DNA of 64,000 nt from Adiantum capillus-veneris. Lineage: Eukaryota > Streptophyta > Polypodiopsida > Polypodiales > Pteridaceae. Within the stretch, counting starts at the first letter, position 1. Each line of letters begins with the position of its first letter. The notes beneath the pieces are model-generated. The model had not been told where the DNA came from, searched no databases, and saw nothing but the letters and a program-made list of their open reading frames with translations. The translations under genes and the position numbers were made by a program. The stretch spans positions 47,846,244 to 47,910,243 of the forward strand of contig CM043942.1 in NCBI GenBank assembly GCA_014529385.2, read 5' to 3'. This document shows, in pieces, positions 35,101 through 45,960 of this stretch.

Positions 35101-35416
35101 ATTAATATCACTTGCAAGAGAAGGATCCAAGATTTGTTTCAAGTCACTGTTTTTCTCAAAAGCAGTGCCATGCAGATGTTGATGTCTACAGCTACCAAGC
35201 AGCACACTCCAAGGACTTGGCAAGCTTTCAAGAAAATTTTTGCTCGAAGTTCTATGGTTTCTGACATCTTCCTTCAGAGTGCAACTTTTGGCAGAGTGGG
35301 GTATCCTGAAATGCTTGCCATGGTACCCAAGCAGATTATATCTTGAAATTTCTTGACATCTCTCAGTAGATGTCTTTTCGAGCAGATGACCTTGGAGGCT
35401 TAGTGTGATTGCTATC
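35101..35416. other. Unassigned DNA left of the LINE
   Basis: Short frames exist on both strands but no family is recognised. If the LINE inserted into the gypsy integrase fragment on its right (40.15-40.5 kb), this stretch should be the continuation of that gypsy (chromodomain end or 3' noncoding). I could not confirm that by reading. Confidence 0.35.
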
Positions 35417-35705
35417 TTTTTTTTTTTTTCCGAGAAAGAGATCCTTCTATTAGTTAATGAAAGCTGCCCATAGGGCTACATCCACCTCTGCAAGAGAGGG
35501 CTACAACAAACATGATGGGGAGACTCTCCCAATGAAAAAACAGCATATATACAATGGGGCTAAATCAAGAGATGGGAGGAGGGAAAAGCCACACAGGTGG
35601 ACAGTAGTGCCATCTGAGCACCCCCTGGACCATGGAGTAAAACGGCCCAGGGCGCCAGAGACGAAGGAAAGCCTCGCGGCGCTCCCGCATGCGGTCGGAG
35701 CTGCC

Positions 35706-38700
35706 CTATAGTCCCTCAAGCTGTCCTCTGAGAGTATGGATCAGCTCTAGCCAAAAGTCACGAACAGTCTCTGCTGGTGGTACAAGGCGAGCCTCAAAGA
35801 TGCGGAAACAACGGGCCCGCCAGATGAACCAGAGAGCTAGGCCGCTGATGAGCTCCCAACACTCCTCTCTCTCACTGCTCCACTCCTGTGGAGTAAGGTC
35901 TGTAGCAGGCTGGAGTGTAGGTCGACCCCCCTGTATCACTATCATCCTGCTGGTGGAAGATAGCTCAAACTGAAGTGCCGGGCCCGTGAGGGTGGACCAA
36001 GCCGCCGCCCCCCAAGTGTACTGTCGAGCCGTGGAGAGGGCAGGCATCAGCCGAAGAACTCGTAGCCACACCTGCTGGGCCGAGGGACAGTCCCAAAGAC
36101 AGTGTCGCTGACTCTCCACCAACTGGTCACAGGCTGTACATGCGGCCGAGAGACCACAATGTACAAGCCAGCTCCCTACTGCTGTGGCTCTGTGTGCAAC
36201 CAACCACTGGAACAAGGTGACGCGCCTCGACTGTCTGGAGTCCCACAGCCTCTGCCAAAAAGCTGCCAAGAACTCAACTGTGAGACCCTCCTCCTGCCAA
36301 TGACGTGCTGCAGCGGGGCGGGCCTCTCTCTGTGCTGCAAGTATATGACGTCCAAGCCGAACAGTGTACTGAAAGAAAGGGACTCCTGGGCGGTCTGCAG
36401 AAGAGAATGGGTCCCTCCATAGCCACTCACCAGGATCCCACTGTACTCGTGCCAGTGGACAGCACTCCCAAGCCCATAGCCTCCAGTGTCCTGTCTCAAG
36501 AGCTGCTGGGTCAGGGTCTATGACGCAAGTCCTCCCACAGATGCCCACAACTCGGATCCTCTGGAAACAACACTCTGCTACCTGCGGGGCCTCTACTGCA
36601 ACTCTCTGTAAACGTCCCCCACCCTGAAGCTCGAAGAACAGGGCTGGGACAGTCTCTGAGCAAGCCCTGACTGAAATGAGAACCTCCAGTCGTGTGAAGG
36701 CTCCCATCCACCGGGGTGCTACTGCCTCGAGAGGCGTGAGCCAATCAGCTGGAATTGACTCTGAGATGTCCTGACACATGCTTTGAACCCCTCTCATGCC
36801 CTGTAGCTGGACAACCTGCACCTCCTCTGACAAACCTGTGAACTCTAGCCAGTCACCTAGAGAGCGCGCTGGACCTGCTGCCATGGGACCCCAAGAAACA
36901 TGAGGCCTACTCCCAACCAAGTGGCCTCTCTGAGTGCTAACCATGGGGTTCCAGACGAGGGGCTGCCGTAGGCGCTCCTCCGTGCACGTCGGCTGTCGCT
37001 GCTCTAGGCCACGCCGCAATAGCTCCCAAGACCGAAGCAAACTCACAGCGAATCGGTCCTCCAGTCTCCTGCTCAAACCAACTCGGCGCAACTCTGTAAA
37101 GATCCATCCGGTCGAAGGTTGCCAAGGGCCTCCTGCCTGAGGCACCCTGGCACGAAGCCTCTGCAACAAGAACTCCTTCCAGGGCTCCTCGCCTGGCAGA
37201 AGTCCTCTGACGACGAACTTCCCAAGAAGGGCTCTGCTGTGCTGTGCTGGATCAATGATCCCAAGCCCCCCCTGAGAACAAGGAAGTGTGATGACCGACC
37301 AAGCCACCTTGGCTCGGGCAATCTGAGTGTCGCGACCAGACCAAAGGAAGTTCCTGATCAGCCTCTCTACCTGGCTGATACAAGAACTCGAGAAGATCCA
37401 GCAAGAAGTGTCCTCCCCACGGAGCCGTGCAAGGGCAGAAGCCTCCCAAAAAGTGAAGATGTTGTCAAGGATATTGCGTTCCTTGACAAAACCTGTCTGA
37501 GTCCCATGTATAAGGCTCTCCAAGAGTGGCTGAATCCTCAAACTCAGAGCCTTAGCAAGAATTTTGTAGGCTGAGTTGAGAATGGTGATGGGACGCCACT
37601 GTCGAATCTCATCCAAGGAGCCACCCTCCTTTGGAATGAGGTACATCAGGCCCTCACTCATGCTATCCGGCATCACTCCTGTGTGCAGAATGTACTGAAA
37701 GGCACTACAAAGATCTGGGCCAAGCAGGTCCCAGTACTCCAAGAAGAAGCTGGGAGTCAGCCCATCCTCACCTGGACAACTACCATGAGGGAGGGCCCTA
37801 AGAGCCGTGTGCAGCTCCTCAAGCTGAAGAGGCAACTCAAGCCTCTGCCGCATCTCCTCAGTCACAAGACAAGGCATCTGTGCCCAAACCTGCTCCCTGC
37901 ATGCATCCTGTCTCTCTGACTCTGGCACAGCCGACAGTAGCTCACGGTAAAAGTCAGTAGCAACTGCACGCATATCCTCTGGCTCGCAAACAACTGACCC
38001 ATCGGGTCTCCTCAACTGATTGACCTTGGCATGCGAGTGCCGAGGTCCCAGTGTCTCAAAAAAAACATCTGTCACTCTGTCACCCACCTGAGTCCACTGA
38101 GATGCATGCCGGTGGAAGGCAAACTCATGGCGCCTCTTCTCTGTGCAAGCAAGCTCCTGTCGAGCCTGCTGGAGCTGCTCCTCCAACCATGGACTGTCTG
38201 GATGCTGCTCCTGCATCCTCTGTAGTGAAGCAATGCCTCGTCTGAGACGCTCCTCCTCCTCTCTCGCTGCAGCCCGTCGAGCCAAAGACTCCTGAAGAAA
38301 GAAGAGGCTGAGCTGAGCTAGGCCTGAGGCCACTCTGTCTGCAGGTGGAGCCTGGCTGTCCATGCCCTCTGTCCATAGAGCCTCGACCCTCTCTCTGAGT
38401 GCTGAGTCCAACAAGACCCGCTCTGGGATGCGAAGCATCGTGCTCCCACTCCTCTGCCTGTCTGCCACTGTGAGGATCACTGGTGCATGGTCCGAGAAGG
38501 ATGTCCCTGCCAGGATGCCCACTGATCCCCCCAAGTCACTGAAGTGGTCACTAGTGTAGAAGCGATCTATGCGCGATAGATTCACTCCTCCCACTCGGCG
38601 GTCCGATCTAGAGAAGGTAAGACTCTCTGGAGGCCTCACAAAGCCAGAATGCTGCCATGTATCCGAGACCCTCAACGTCATACAAAAACTCTCCCAAGCT

Positions 38701-39221
38701 GCTAACTCGACTCCATGCACAGTAGCATGGCTACCTCCGATTCTGTCAGAAGGGTCCTCCAACATGTTGAAGTCCCCTCCTACACACCACTGGTCAACCT
38801 GTGGCAAAGACTCAACAATCTGTGACCAAAACTCTGCATGAGCACTCGCCACATTGGGCGCATAGATGTTCAGGAAACCCACAAGGCTACCCTGAACCTG
38901 CATAGTAATCCACTGAGCCCTGCCTGGTACAATAATCCCTCTGCCCACAATGGCCTGCTGTAATGAGTCCGCAATAGTCATACATACCTCACCCTGGATG
39001 CCTCCAGGTCCAAAAGCAGCTGACCAAAAGGTATCATAGCGTCCACGCAAAATCTGACCACATCGCCGAATGCGGCTCTCAGACAAATGGTGCTCCTGAA
39101 GCATAAGGAGATCAATCTCTCCTCCCACAAGGCATCGCTGAAGCTCCTGACGCAATCGGCCCTGCTGTCGCTGAAACTGGGGCCCACCTAGTCCCTGCAC
39201 GTTCCACGAGACGATCCTCAT
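35706..39221 (-). pseudogene. LINE ORF2, 1171 aa, RT core deleted
   Basis: The start MRIVSWNVQGLGGPQF opens an APE-type endonuclease (about 1-240) with LQEHH (catalytic Glu), GGDFNM, RIDRFYTS and SDHAPV. After a helical linker, RT begins: ALPHGSCPGEDGLTPSFFLE (about 470), LMYLIPKEGG, QWRPITILNSAYKILAKALS and GTQTGFVKERNILDNIFTFW. At about residue 610 it jumps from SCWIF directly to SSSCISQVERLIRNFLWSGR, omitting the palm motifs including the F/YADD site. The thumb part and a zf-RVT zinc domain (WLVAHRATAV, CTACDQLVESQRHCLWDC, about 1045-1085) follow. The frame stays open through the deletion. A TAG at 35706 truncates it by 28 residues compared with the sister copy. Confidence 0.93.
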
Positions 39222-40150
39222 GGGGAGCGAGAGAGAACAGATGCTGCCGCAGCAGCAAGACGAGCTATCTTCGAAGCAGGCTTGGATGGGGAGTAATCCG
39301 CATCTGAGCGTCCTCTAGATAGGCGAGACTGCAGTGAGTGCCTGATCCAAGCCCAAGTAGAGCGAGCCGTGCGTAAAGCAACCTCCTCTGTCCGGGAGTC
39401 CTCATGAATGAATACATAGCAAGGCAAACACTGCGTATCAGCAAAAAGGTACACCACAATGTGTCTACATCCTGCTGAATCTGGGGGTGTCATCGCAAAC
39501 TTGGCCAGTGGCCACAAAGTCTACAGCAGATCTGTAACGCCAAGTTCTCCCATGTGGTGAGAGAACTCGAGAACCTGTGTATGCAACCATCCCACCATTG
39601 AGTCGAGGGACCACTCTGTCTCAGTCCTGCCACAGAGGGGGAAGGAGAAACCAACTGCTGAGTCCAAGGCCTCTGTCCCCCTAGCGGCGAGGAACAAAGC
39701 GTGGACTCTGAAGCAGGCTGCATCGTGGTCTGCTGCGGAATCGCCAAGAAAACGAGTAAACCCGTAATCGAAGAAATCCCAGCGGCGTCGGAGGTCAAAG
39801 CTCGTCAAACCACGAGGGATAGCTGCAAGAGGAGATGTCTAAATCTGCAGTGGGGGCCGCAAGAAGGGCTGACCCTCTCTCGCTAGGCGACTCGTGGCGA
39901 AGGCGCTGCCAAGAGATCTCCTGGCCGCCGGCAAGGGTCCAGTCTCCAGAGCTGACTGTGGTACTGAAGCAGGAGGAGGGGGAGAAGGGGCTGGGGGGGG
40001 CGGGGGAGAGGAGAATCGGGGTGGGGCGGCAGAGACATGGGGGGGGCGAGGTGGGGAGTGAGCGGTAGCAGAGGGCGGGGGAGGGCATGAGGAGGAGGAG
40101 GGGAGATCGGAAGGCGGAGCGGCTGGCGAGGGTGAAGCGGAGGTGGAGAT
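39222..40150 (-). pseudogene. LINE ORF1 region, frameshifted
   Basis: Pieces in three frames: a Pro/Ser-rich segment at 39885-40145, FDLRRRWDFFDYGFTRFLGD at about 39740-39805, and a Cys/His cluster (ICCRLCGHWP) near 39510-39540 that may be a degenerate zinc knuckle. Then comes a basic tail to 39218, abutting the ORF2 start. Plant LINE ORF1 proteins bind element RNA. No single frame spans the region, so it cannot make a full protein as sequenced. The first part is strongly G+C-rich (plus-strand G-rich at 39970-40075), unlike its flanks. Confidence 0.6.
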
Positions 40151-40525
40151 GAGTACATAAAACTTGATAGGAAGAAAAATTGTAGGCTATAGCTCCAACT
40201 CGCTTGAATATATTTGAATGGGCCACAATATGTAGGAGATAACATAGCTATCTAACCAGTTTTTATACTTTTTGAATGGTTTGGAATACGTAAAAACATA
40301 TCTTCACCTTCTCTAGAAGTGACTTATTGATTTTTTTTTCTCAACATACATTCTGTATCTATCTTGTGCTTGTCAAACATTTTGACGAGAAATCTTGAGC
40401 ATATCCACATGATCTTGGATAATGTCCTTGACTTGCTGAATTGTTGATGTAGCCAATCCCACCCTTACTGATGGCTTGGGTGGAAAGGTGTACATAAGAC
40501 TCAACAAGTACTTCACTTGTTTTCA
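40150..40525 (-). pseudogene. Gypsy integrase C-terminus split by the LINE
   Basis: Reading leftwards from 40500, the minus strand gives RVGLATSTIQQVKDIIQDHV and DMLKISRQNV, then a DMFLRIPNHSKSIK segment, then LSPTYCGPFK, and IFKRVGAIAYNF in the next frame. This is the family order of the gypsy integrase C-terminal region (helical spacer, then the GPFK/KRVG-AY SH3-like part). It breaks off near 40150 where the LINE starts, so the LINE inserted into this relic. Stops and at least one frameshift show the gypsy was already decaying or has decayed since. Confidence 0.75.
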
Positions 40526-41095
40526 TTAAAATGCTTCATAATTAGTCAAATGAATGAATTTACATGCTGCTTCACATATGAATTTTCTAAACACTAGGAT
40601 CCATAACACTTAGTGTGCATACATTAGCAAAAAATTATCCGAGCGTGTGTTTCCACTATTGGAGTGTTTTGTGCTTGCCTATGCTCATGGCACAGTTGAT
40701 GCACATAGCATATATGAGACTTGAGGGAATAGATATGTAAATAGCTCTTTAAAAGAAATTAAACACTTTCCACTTTGAATCGTAACAATTCATAATATAC
40801 TAAACAGAACAATTACTAAACATGCTAAAATATGTGAACCATGATAGAATGCAAACATAAATCACATCCAAGTAAAAACAACGAAACATTTTTATTGACA
40901 TGAAATAGCCTTTGCTATGTACGTAATAGGTGTGCATAATTATAACCTAAAAATCTTAATCAACCGTTCATTAATGTTGTTTGTCGTACTTGTTACATCA
41001 ACAAAGTTTTACTAGATGTTCGATAAGCTTTGGCCACTCAAATTGTTCCCAATACCTCATGCTTGAAATGATCTAATAAACGGATTTCACCAGCA
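40526..41095. other. Gene-free AT-rich DNA
   Basis: No coding homology was seen. A TTTTTATTGACATGAAATAG word near 40890 resembles the TTTTATTGATTGAAATGGG words at 12855 and 16035, hinting at a shared LTR-type repeat. Confidence 0.4.
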
Positions 41096-41623
41096 CCAAA
41101 TAGGGACTTTTTTAATAATAAAAAAACCGAGAAAAAGATCCTTCTATTAGTTATTGAAACTGCCCATAGGGCTACAACCACCTCTTCAAGAGAGGGCTAC
41201 AACAACCATGGTGGGAGACTCTCCCAATGAAAAAACGAGAATATGTACAATGGGGCTAAATCAAGAAATGGGGGTAGGGAAAAGCCACACAGGTGGTCGG
41301 TAGTGCCATCGTAGTACACCCTAGACCATGGTGTAGAAGGGCCCAGGACGCCAGAGTCGTAGGAAAGCCTCTCTGCGCTCCCGCATGCGGTCGGAGCTGC
41401 TCTGTAGTCCCTCGAGCCGTCCTCTGAGAGTGTGGATTAGCTCTAGCCAAAAATCGCGTATAGTCTCTTCTGGTGGCACAGGGCGAGCCTCAAATATGCG
41501 AAAACAACGGGCCCACCAAATGAACCAGAGTGTCATGCCACTGATGCGCTCCCAACACTCCTCTCTCTCGCTGCACCACTCCCGTGGAGTAAGCTCCCCT
41601 CCTGCCAAATAGGGACTTTTTTA
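41096..41623 (-). mobile_element. 5'-truncated LINE copy with 19-bp target duplication
   Basis: The body 41115-41604 matches the 3' end of the LINE at 35.4 kb (last about 95 codons of ORF2 plus 3' UTR; near 88 percent by eye). CCAAATAGGGACTTTTTTA occurs exactly at 41096-41114 and 41605-41623, flanking the body. On the minus strand the duplication begins TAAAAAA, consistent with cleavage at a T/A-rich L1-type site. The 3' end carries T7ATTAT instead of an A tail. Confidence 0.95.
41321..41604 (-). pseudogene. ORF2 C-terminus in the truncated LINE
   Basis: The frame reads ELTPREWCSEREECWERISG, MTLWFIWWARCFRIFEARPV, then LIHTLRGRLEGLQSSSDRMR and ends PGPFYTMV. It supplies the natural C-terminus lost in the long copy, where the codon for the Q after LEGL is a stop. 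It contains no catalytic domain. Confidence 0.9.
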
Positions 41624-41986
41624 TGATACATAATTAAGAAAAAGGCATTAATATATGGTCCATAGACTCATATTCTTCACATGTGGAATATTTCTCATAT
41701 AATGATGTTAATAAATGTGATATTTGTCAAGTAAAAGAAGTACTTGTGTGTGGAGTTAACTTGAAACACTCAATGACAGGATTGAGAGGGACCTTCCTAA
41801 AACCTTGCCGCACACTGGTTGAACCGAACTCGGTGAATTCCTAAACCATGTTGTACACTGTGTGATTGACAACATGTGCCAAAGAACGATCCTCACTTTG
41901 TAGGCGTATGATCACCTTAAGAGAATCGACCACTAAAAAGTATATAATACCTTGAGTAGACCTTCAATTCCATCATAAGGGAAATT
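41624..41986. other. Gene-free DNA
   Basis: AT-rich sequence between the LINE copy and a small LTR. No motif or repeat was recognised. Confidence 0.4.
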
Positions 41987-42173
41987 TGTTGGGGTTCACG
42001 CCAACTGGCTAACCCATCTCTAACCCTAACCTTATTCTTTCATATACTATAGAATAAGGAGTTGTGAGATTACATCCTCACATTGTGCTCACCCAAACCC
42101 GTGCTCCTACTTCCCTCATTTTCCTGCACGCACGCACACCCACACCCACACCTGTGCACACGCACTTCACAAC
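41987..42173 (+). repeat. Short LTR, copia or TRIM type
   Basis: The segment starts TGTTGGGGTTCACGCC and ends near CACTTCACA, immediately before a primer-binding site. Length is about 185 bp. A CA-rich tract at 42126-42160 lies near its end. No downstream partner LTR was found, so it may be a 5' LTR remnant or a small non-autonomous element. Confidence 0.65.
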
Positions 42174-42185
42174 TGGTATCAGAGC
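42174..42185 (+). promoter_or_regulatory. Primer-binding site, initiator tRNA-Met
   Basis: TGGTATCAGAGC is the canonical plant site for priming minus-strand cDNA, placed directly after the small LTR. Confidence 0.9.
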
Positions 42186-42464
42186 CCAGGCGGGAGGTGC
42201 ATCAGCATCGTCACCTTCATCTTGCATGCACAGGGCTCAAGAGGAGCATAAGGTCTTGCAACGCTTTCAAAGCTAAGGAACTAGAGGAGGATCTATAGAA
42301 TCGAGTGAAGAGGAACTTGACTCATCTAGTAGCAGTGGATTATGATGAGAACTGAAAAAAGGTAAAGGAAGTGCTAGTGACTTTGTACAATTAGCATTGG
42401 TGATTGCAAAAGCAACGCAAGGCAAAGTAAAATTGCAACACTGGTGACACCAATCTGTAGTGCA

Positions 42465-42521
<57 letters not shown>

Positions 42522-43142
42522 CCTTGCCTCTCTCATGACACTCTCGACGAGAAGAGAAAGGAGTTTCGATAGCGAGAGAGAGGGAAGAGGCGGCATTGTG
42601 CTTTTGAAAACACACACAAATGGTTTCAAAGAAGCAAAGTATGTGAAACACACACACATATACTTAGCCTCATCCTCATGGAAAGCGAGGGAGAGAGAGA
42701 GAGAAAATGTCTTCTTAGCTCTACAAGCTATGTTCGTTTATGTATATCTACTACTTTTTTATTTCATGGTATGTGCAAATTTGGCTCTGTGTGAGGGAGT
42801 TTTTATGTGTACGCACCCTTGCTTCGGATAGTGCTTTTCTCTTCTAGGGCTCTCTAGATCCTTAGGGCAGTTGAATGAGGTTTTTATGCTTTGTAAGTTT
42901 TTAAAGTTGTGACTATCTATAAAAGCCTATACTGATGTAATGGTTTTTCTTTTATAGTTTCACCTAGGTCATAAAATGAGCATTGCAAAAACAAAAAAGG
43001 GGGAGTTCCTTTACGGCCTTCAAAAAGCAAAGTAGAGTCACCCTTCAAATGGCCTTGAAAAGGAAAAGTAGAGTCACCCTTCAAATGACAAATGGAGGCA
43101 TATAATATAGATATTAGTTTGGAGGTGCCGCCTCTGGAGGCA

Positions 43143-43176
<34 letters not shown>

Positions 43177-43290
43177 TTCTCTCTCTAACTGGACAGCCAA
43201 TGCACACCGGTTTAAGGCACCCGGACACAAGAAATGAGGACGTGGGGGGAGGGGCTACATGAATCTCTTTCCCCTTTATATATAGTATAT
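42186..43290. other. Noncoding DNA with long (GA)n and (CT)n runs
   Basis: There is a (GA)n tract at about 42465-42518, a short one near 42690-42702 and a (CT)n run at about 43142-43187. Serine/leucine-repeat open frames here are microsatellite artefacts. No gag follows the primer-binding site. Confidence 0.6.
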
Positions 43291-43294
43291 ATAG

Positions 43295-45160
43295 ACCTTT
43301 CTTTTTGCCATACTCACAATTGTGAGTGGAGATGTATATAAACTCAACAAAATAATGTACAAAAGACCTCAAGCACATCTTGTGCCTTGAGGGATCAACA
43401 TTACTATAGATCGGCCTTTTTGTTACGGACATAAGAGACTTACTTGAGAGAGATACAATGGAGGGTGTCACCCTCGAGTTGGCTAGAACCACAATCATCT
43501 TTCGTAGTGTCAACTAGAATGGAGTGGGATGGCTTGAATCGCTTGGATCCACTCACCAAAGCTCCTCCCTTTTCCATTAGAGACTATCACTTCCCTGCTT
43601 TCTTGGATTATCTCGTTGAAGTCAGTAGTTGAGAGTTCATTTTTGAAAATACATTTGTTCCTAGTTCTCTAGACTTGTTTAAAGTAGCCAAAGCACAAAA
43701 CTTGTGTGCATGTAAGGAGCTTGGTTCTTTATAAACTTCCCTCCCGTGATGAACTAATTTTTGTAGAAAATAATCCTCCAAGTCTTTTGTATCCATTTGT
43801 AGACTTTGCCTGCCAAGCCACTTATAGTCAGATATTATGATCTTCATTTGCTGTTTGCATCCTAAGAGTGCTATCTGATCCAATTGCTTCTTTGCATCAT
43901 GAGAATCTATCTTATCCAATTTCTCTAGCAAAGAATCTTATTGCCTATCAAAATAGCCCCCTAAAGTGCCTTCCATAGGAATATCTTCATTGCCTGGGGC
44001 CATTAATGGTCCCAAATGTTACTGATTAGCATTCTTTGCCTCGTTTCTAGCCATTTCTTATGCCATTGTTTATAAAGAGGGGCAAACCAATCTGTTTTAA
44101 GCATTAGGTTAAAGTAAACTTCCTTGGTTTGAAGTTTAAAGAAAATTTTGTTCACAAGCCACCACTAGGCTTTCCCCTCAGATTCAGACTCACAAATAGG
44201 CATCAGAACTTGATTCAAATCTTCGATGGCTCTTTCAATTAGAAGTCTTTCAGGAGAAACAGAGTCGTCAATTGGTTTGCTTTTTTCCATCTTGTGTTGC
44301 TGCCATCCCAAAATTGAGCTAGATATCTCAATCCTTTGTTATTGATCTTCCTAGCAATCTCTCTCAAATGGAGTTACTAAATCCCTTCCCACTTTTGATA
44401 GCCATGGGAACTAGTGTGTTATGGAGTTATGGAAATATTTGGCGGACTCCCCCGATTCCAGGGTCTCTGTACCTTCGACACATGTACAAACTAGCTCGCT
44501 CGTGATGGCCCTTAACCTTAGTTTTTCCCACTAAGGGGCTAGCAGTTTGTCGTGAATCCCTAGTTCCTTCCAAGGGCCCCTTGAGAGGAGACCTTCACTT
44601 TGTTAATCATGTCATCATAATGGCCCATGCTTGGTCTTGTTTGGCTAGTGCAACCAAAAAATTAGCACACCGAGCCTTTGCGTGCACCTTAGGGTTGAGG
44701 ATTCCAATGACGCCTTGCTCCTTAGGTTTTGCAACAATTTTCCATCTGACCCACTACCAGGGGAGCAAAACTCTCGTGCTATCTTTCCAAAGGAATTTGT
44801 TCACCAGTTTCAAGAATTCCTTTCAGCCATTTTTAAGAGAGGACCTGCAAAGGATATGTACGAGATCATAAAAATATTAATCACTTGTACTCTACCCTGG
44901 GAGGGGAGGAGCACATACTCCCACTAATGCATCTTGCTCTGCACTTTGTCCAAGACCCACAAGAACCTCTGCTTGTTAGTGATGTTGACCCCAAGTGGGG
45001 CCGCTAGATGGCGGAATGCCTTTCCTTTAGAGACGGCCTCTCCTAACCATTCAGATGGGTTGAACAAGTGACTCTCTAATAGCAAGCTCAATCTTGATTC
45101 TTCAATATTGCACTTTGACCTTGAGGTGGTGGAAAACATTTGAACGATCCCCAAAGCCAT
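43295..45160 (-). pseudogene. Decayed LINE, second family, minus copy
   Basis: Reading leftwards: an RT thumb part with AFRHLAAPLGVNITNKQRFL, WEYVLLPSQGRVQVINIFMI (45060-44840); a connection with NKFLWKDSTRVLLPW and KEQGVIGILNPK (44800-44680); a zf-RVT segment with PQAMKIFLWKAL (near 43990); a C-terminal LNKSRELGTNVF segment (about 43660-43690); and a 3' UTR ending in the palindrome ACTCACAATTGTGAGT (43313-43328) and an AAAAAG tail near 43295-43302. Endonuclease and RT palm are absent, so it is 5'-truncated. Stops and frameshifts are frequent. Confidence 0.8.
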
Positions 45161-45960
45161 AGTAAGGTAGACTTAAAGCATGCCATGAATTACTTTATGT
45201 TTCAAAAAGGATATAAGGATAATATAAACATATTAATGTGGGTTTCTCTTCATTGGATTGCCTTTGGAGAGTTTTTGGATGTCATCTCCTACATCCTTCT
45301 TCTGCAGGAGATGTCACTATTGATAGCTATATTAGGAGGATGATTTTAATTATTTGGTAACAAAGCATCCAAGATATAATTATCACTACCTTGATGTGGA
45401 TGCATAGAGAGTATTTACACATGTTTTCACCTTGGAAGGAAAGGGAGGAAGGAGAGTGCTACCAAAATTAGGCCTTACTTCTTGTTGGCCACAACAACAT
45501 ATGGGTCACTTACTAGTATCAATTATATACAATAAGTATCGTAAAATCATACATACGGGCACCAACACAACCCTGCTAGCTGACACTACATATGTGAGTT
45601 TCTTTGTATGTACACCTTGCTAAAGCATGATAAAAATACCACAAAAGGAAAGCATATTCACTATCATTACACTCCATTGTATGTACATATATACAAATTA
45701 CAAAAAGTGGGGTGTTCAAAAAATATACACACCATCATAATTTTTGAACGGTATCCTTCTTTTGCAATAAGCTGAAAAAATGCACAACAAAGAAACTTAG
45801 CTTCCACACAGAATCAATATCTAACTAAAAAAAAAAACGCTAGCTCTAAGAATATAGACATTTCACCAAGCCACAAACTAAGGAAATATACTCAAACTCA
45901 TATTCAAAGCAAAGTAGTTCTCCCCAAATAACTAACAATGGTGAAAGATCTGGCCAAAAT
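45161..45960. other. Gene-free DNA between two LINE relics
   Basis: AT-rich with no recognisable coding family. It separates a minus-strand LINE relic from a plus-strand one of the same family, so the two 5'-truncated ends face each other. Confidence 0.4.

Larger units (their letters stand above)
35417..40150 (-). mobile_element. Long LINE (L1-like), near full length
   Basis: The left end is a 13-base T run (35417-35429), which is the poly(A) tail of a minus-strand element. Then come a 3' UTR, ORF2 (35706-39221) and a GC-rich, broken ORF1 region up to about 40150. The right end is where recognisable gypsy integrase sequence resumes. The family belongs to APE-type plant LINEs. It moves by target-primed reverse transcription, but this copy lacks the RT core. 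I did not find a convincing target duplication. A truncated sister copy is at 41115-41604. Confidence 0.92.

Noticed and set aside
35134-35346. Short plus-strand frame as part of a host gene
   Set aside because: No recognised motif, and position predicts it should be part of a disrupted gypsy element.
36102-38841. Many plus-strand frames over LINE ORF2
   Set aside because: Antisense shadows in GC-rich coding DNA; ORF2 homology is on the minus strand.
39883-40245. Pro-rich 120-codon frame as a host gene
   Set aside because: It spans the boundary between the gypsy integrase relic and the GC-rich LINE ORF1 region, so it is a chimera of two relics.
35411-40250. GCTATCT on both sides of the long LINE as a target duplication
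   Set aside because: The 7-bp right match lies about 90 bp beyond the inferred LINE end and is too short to trust.
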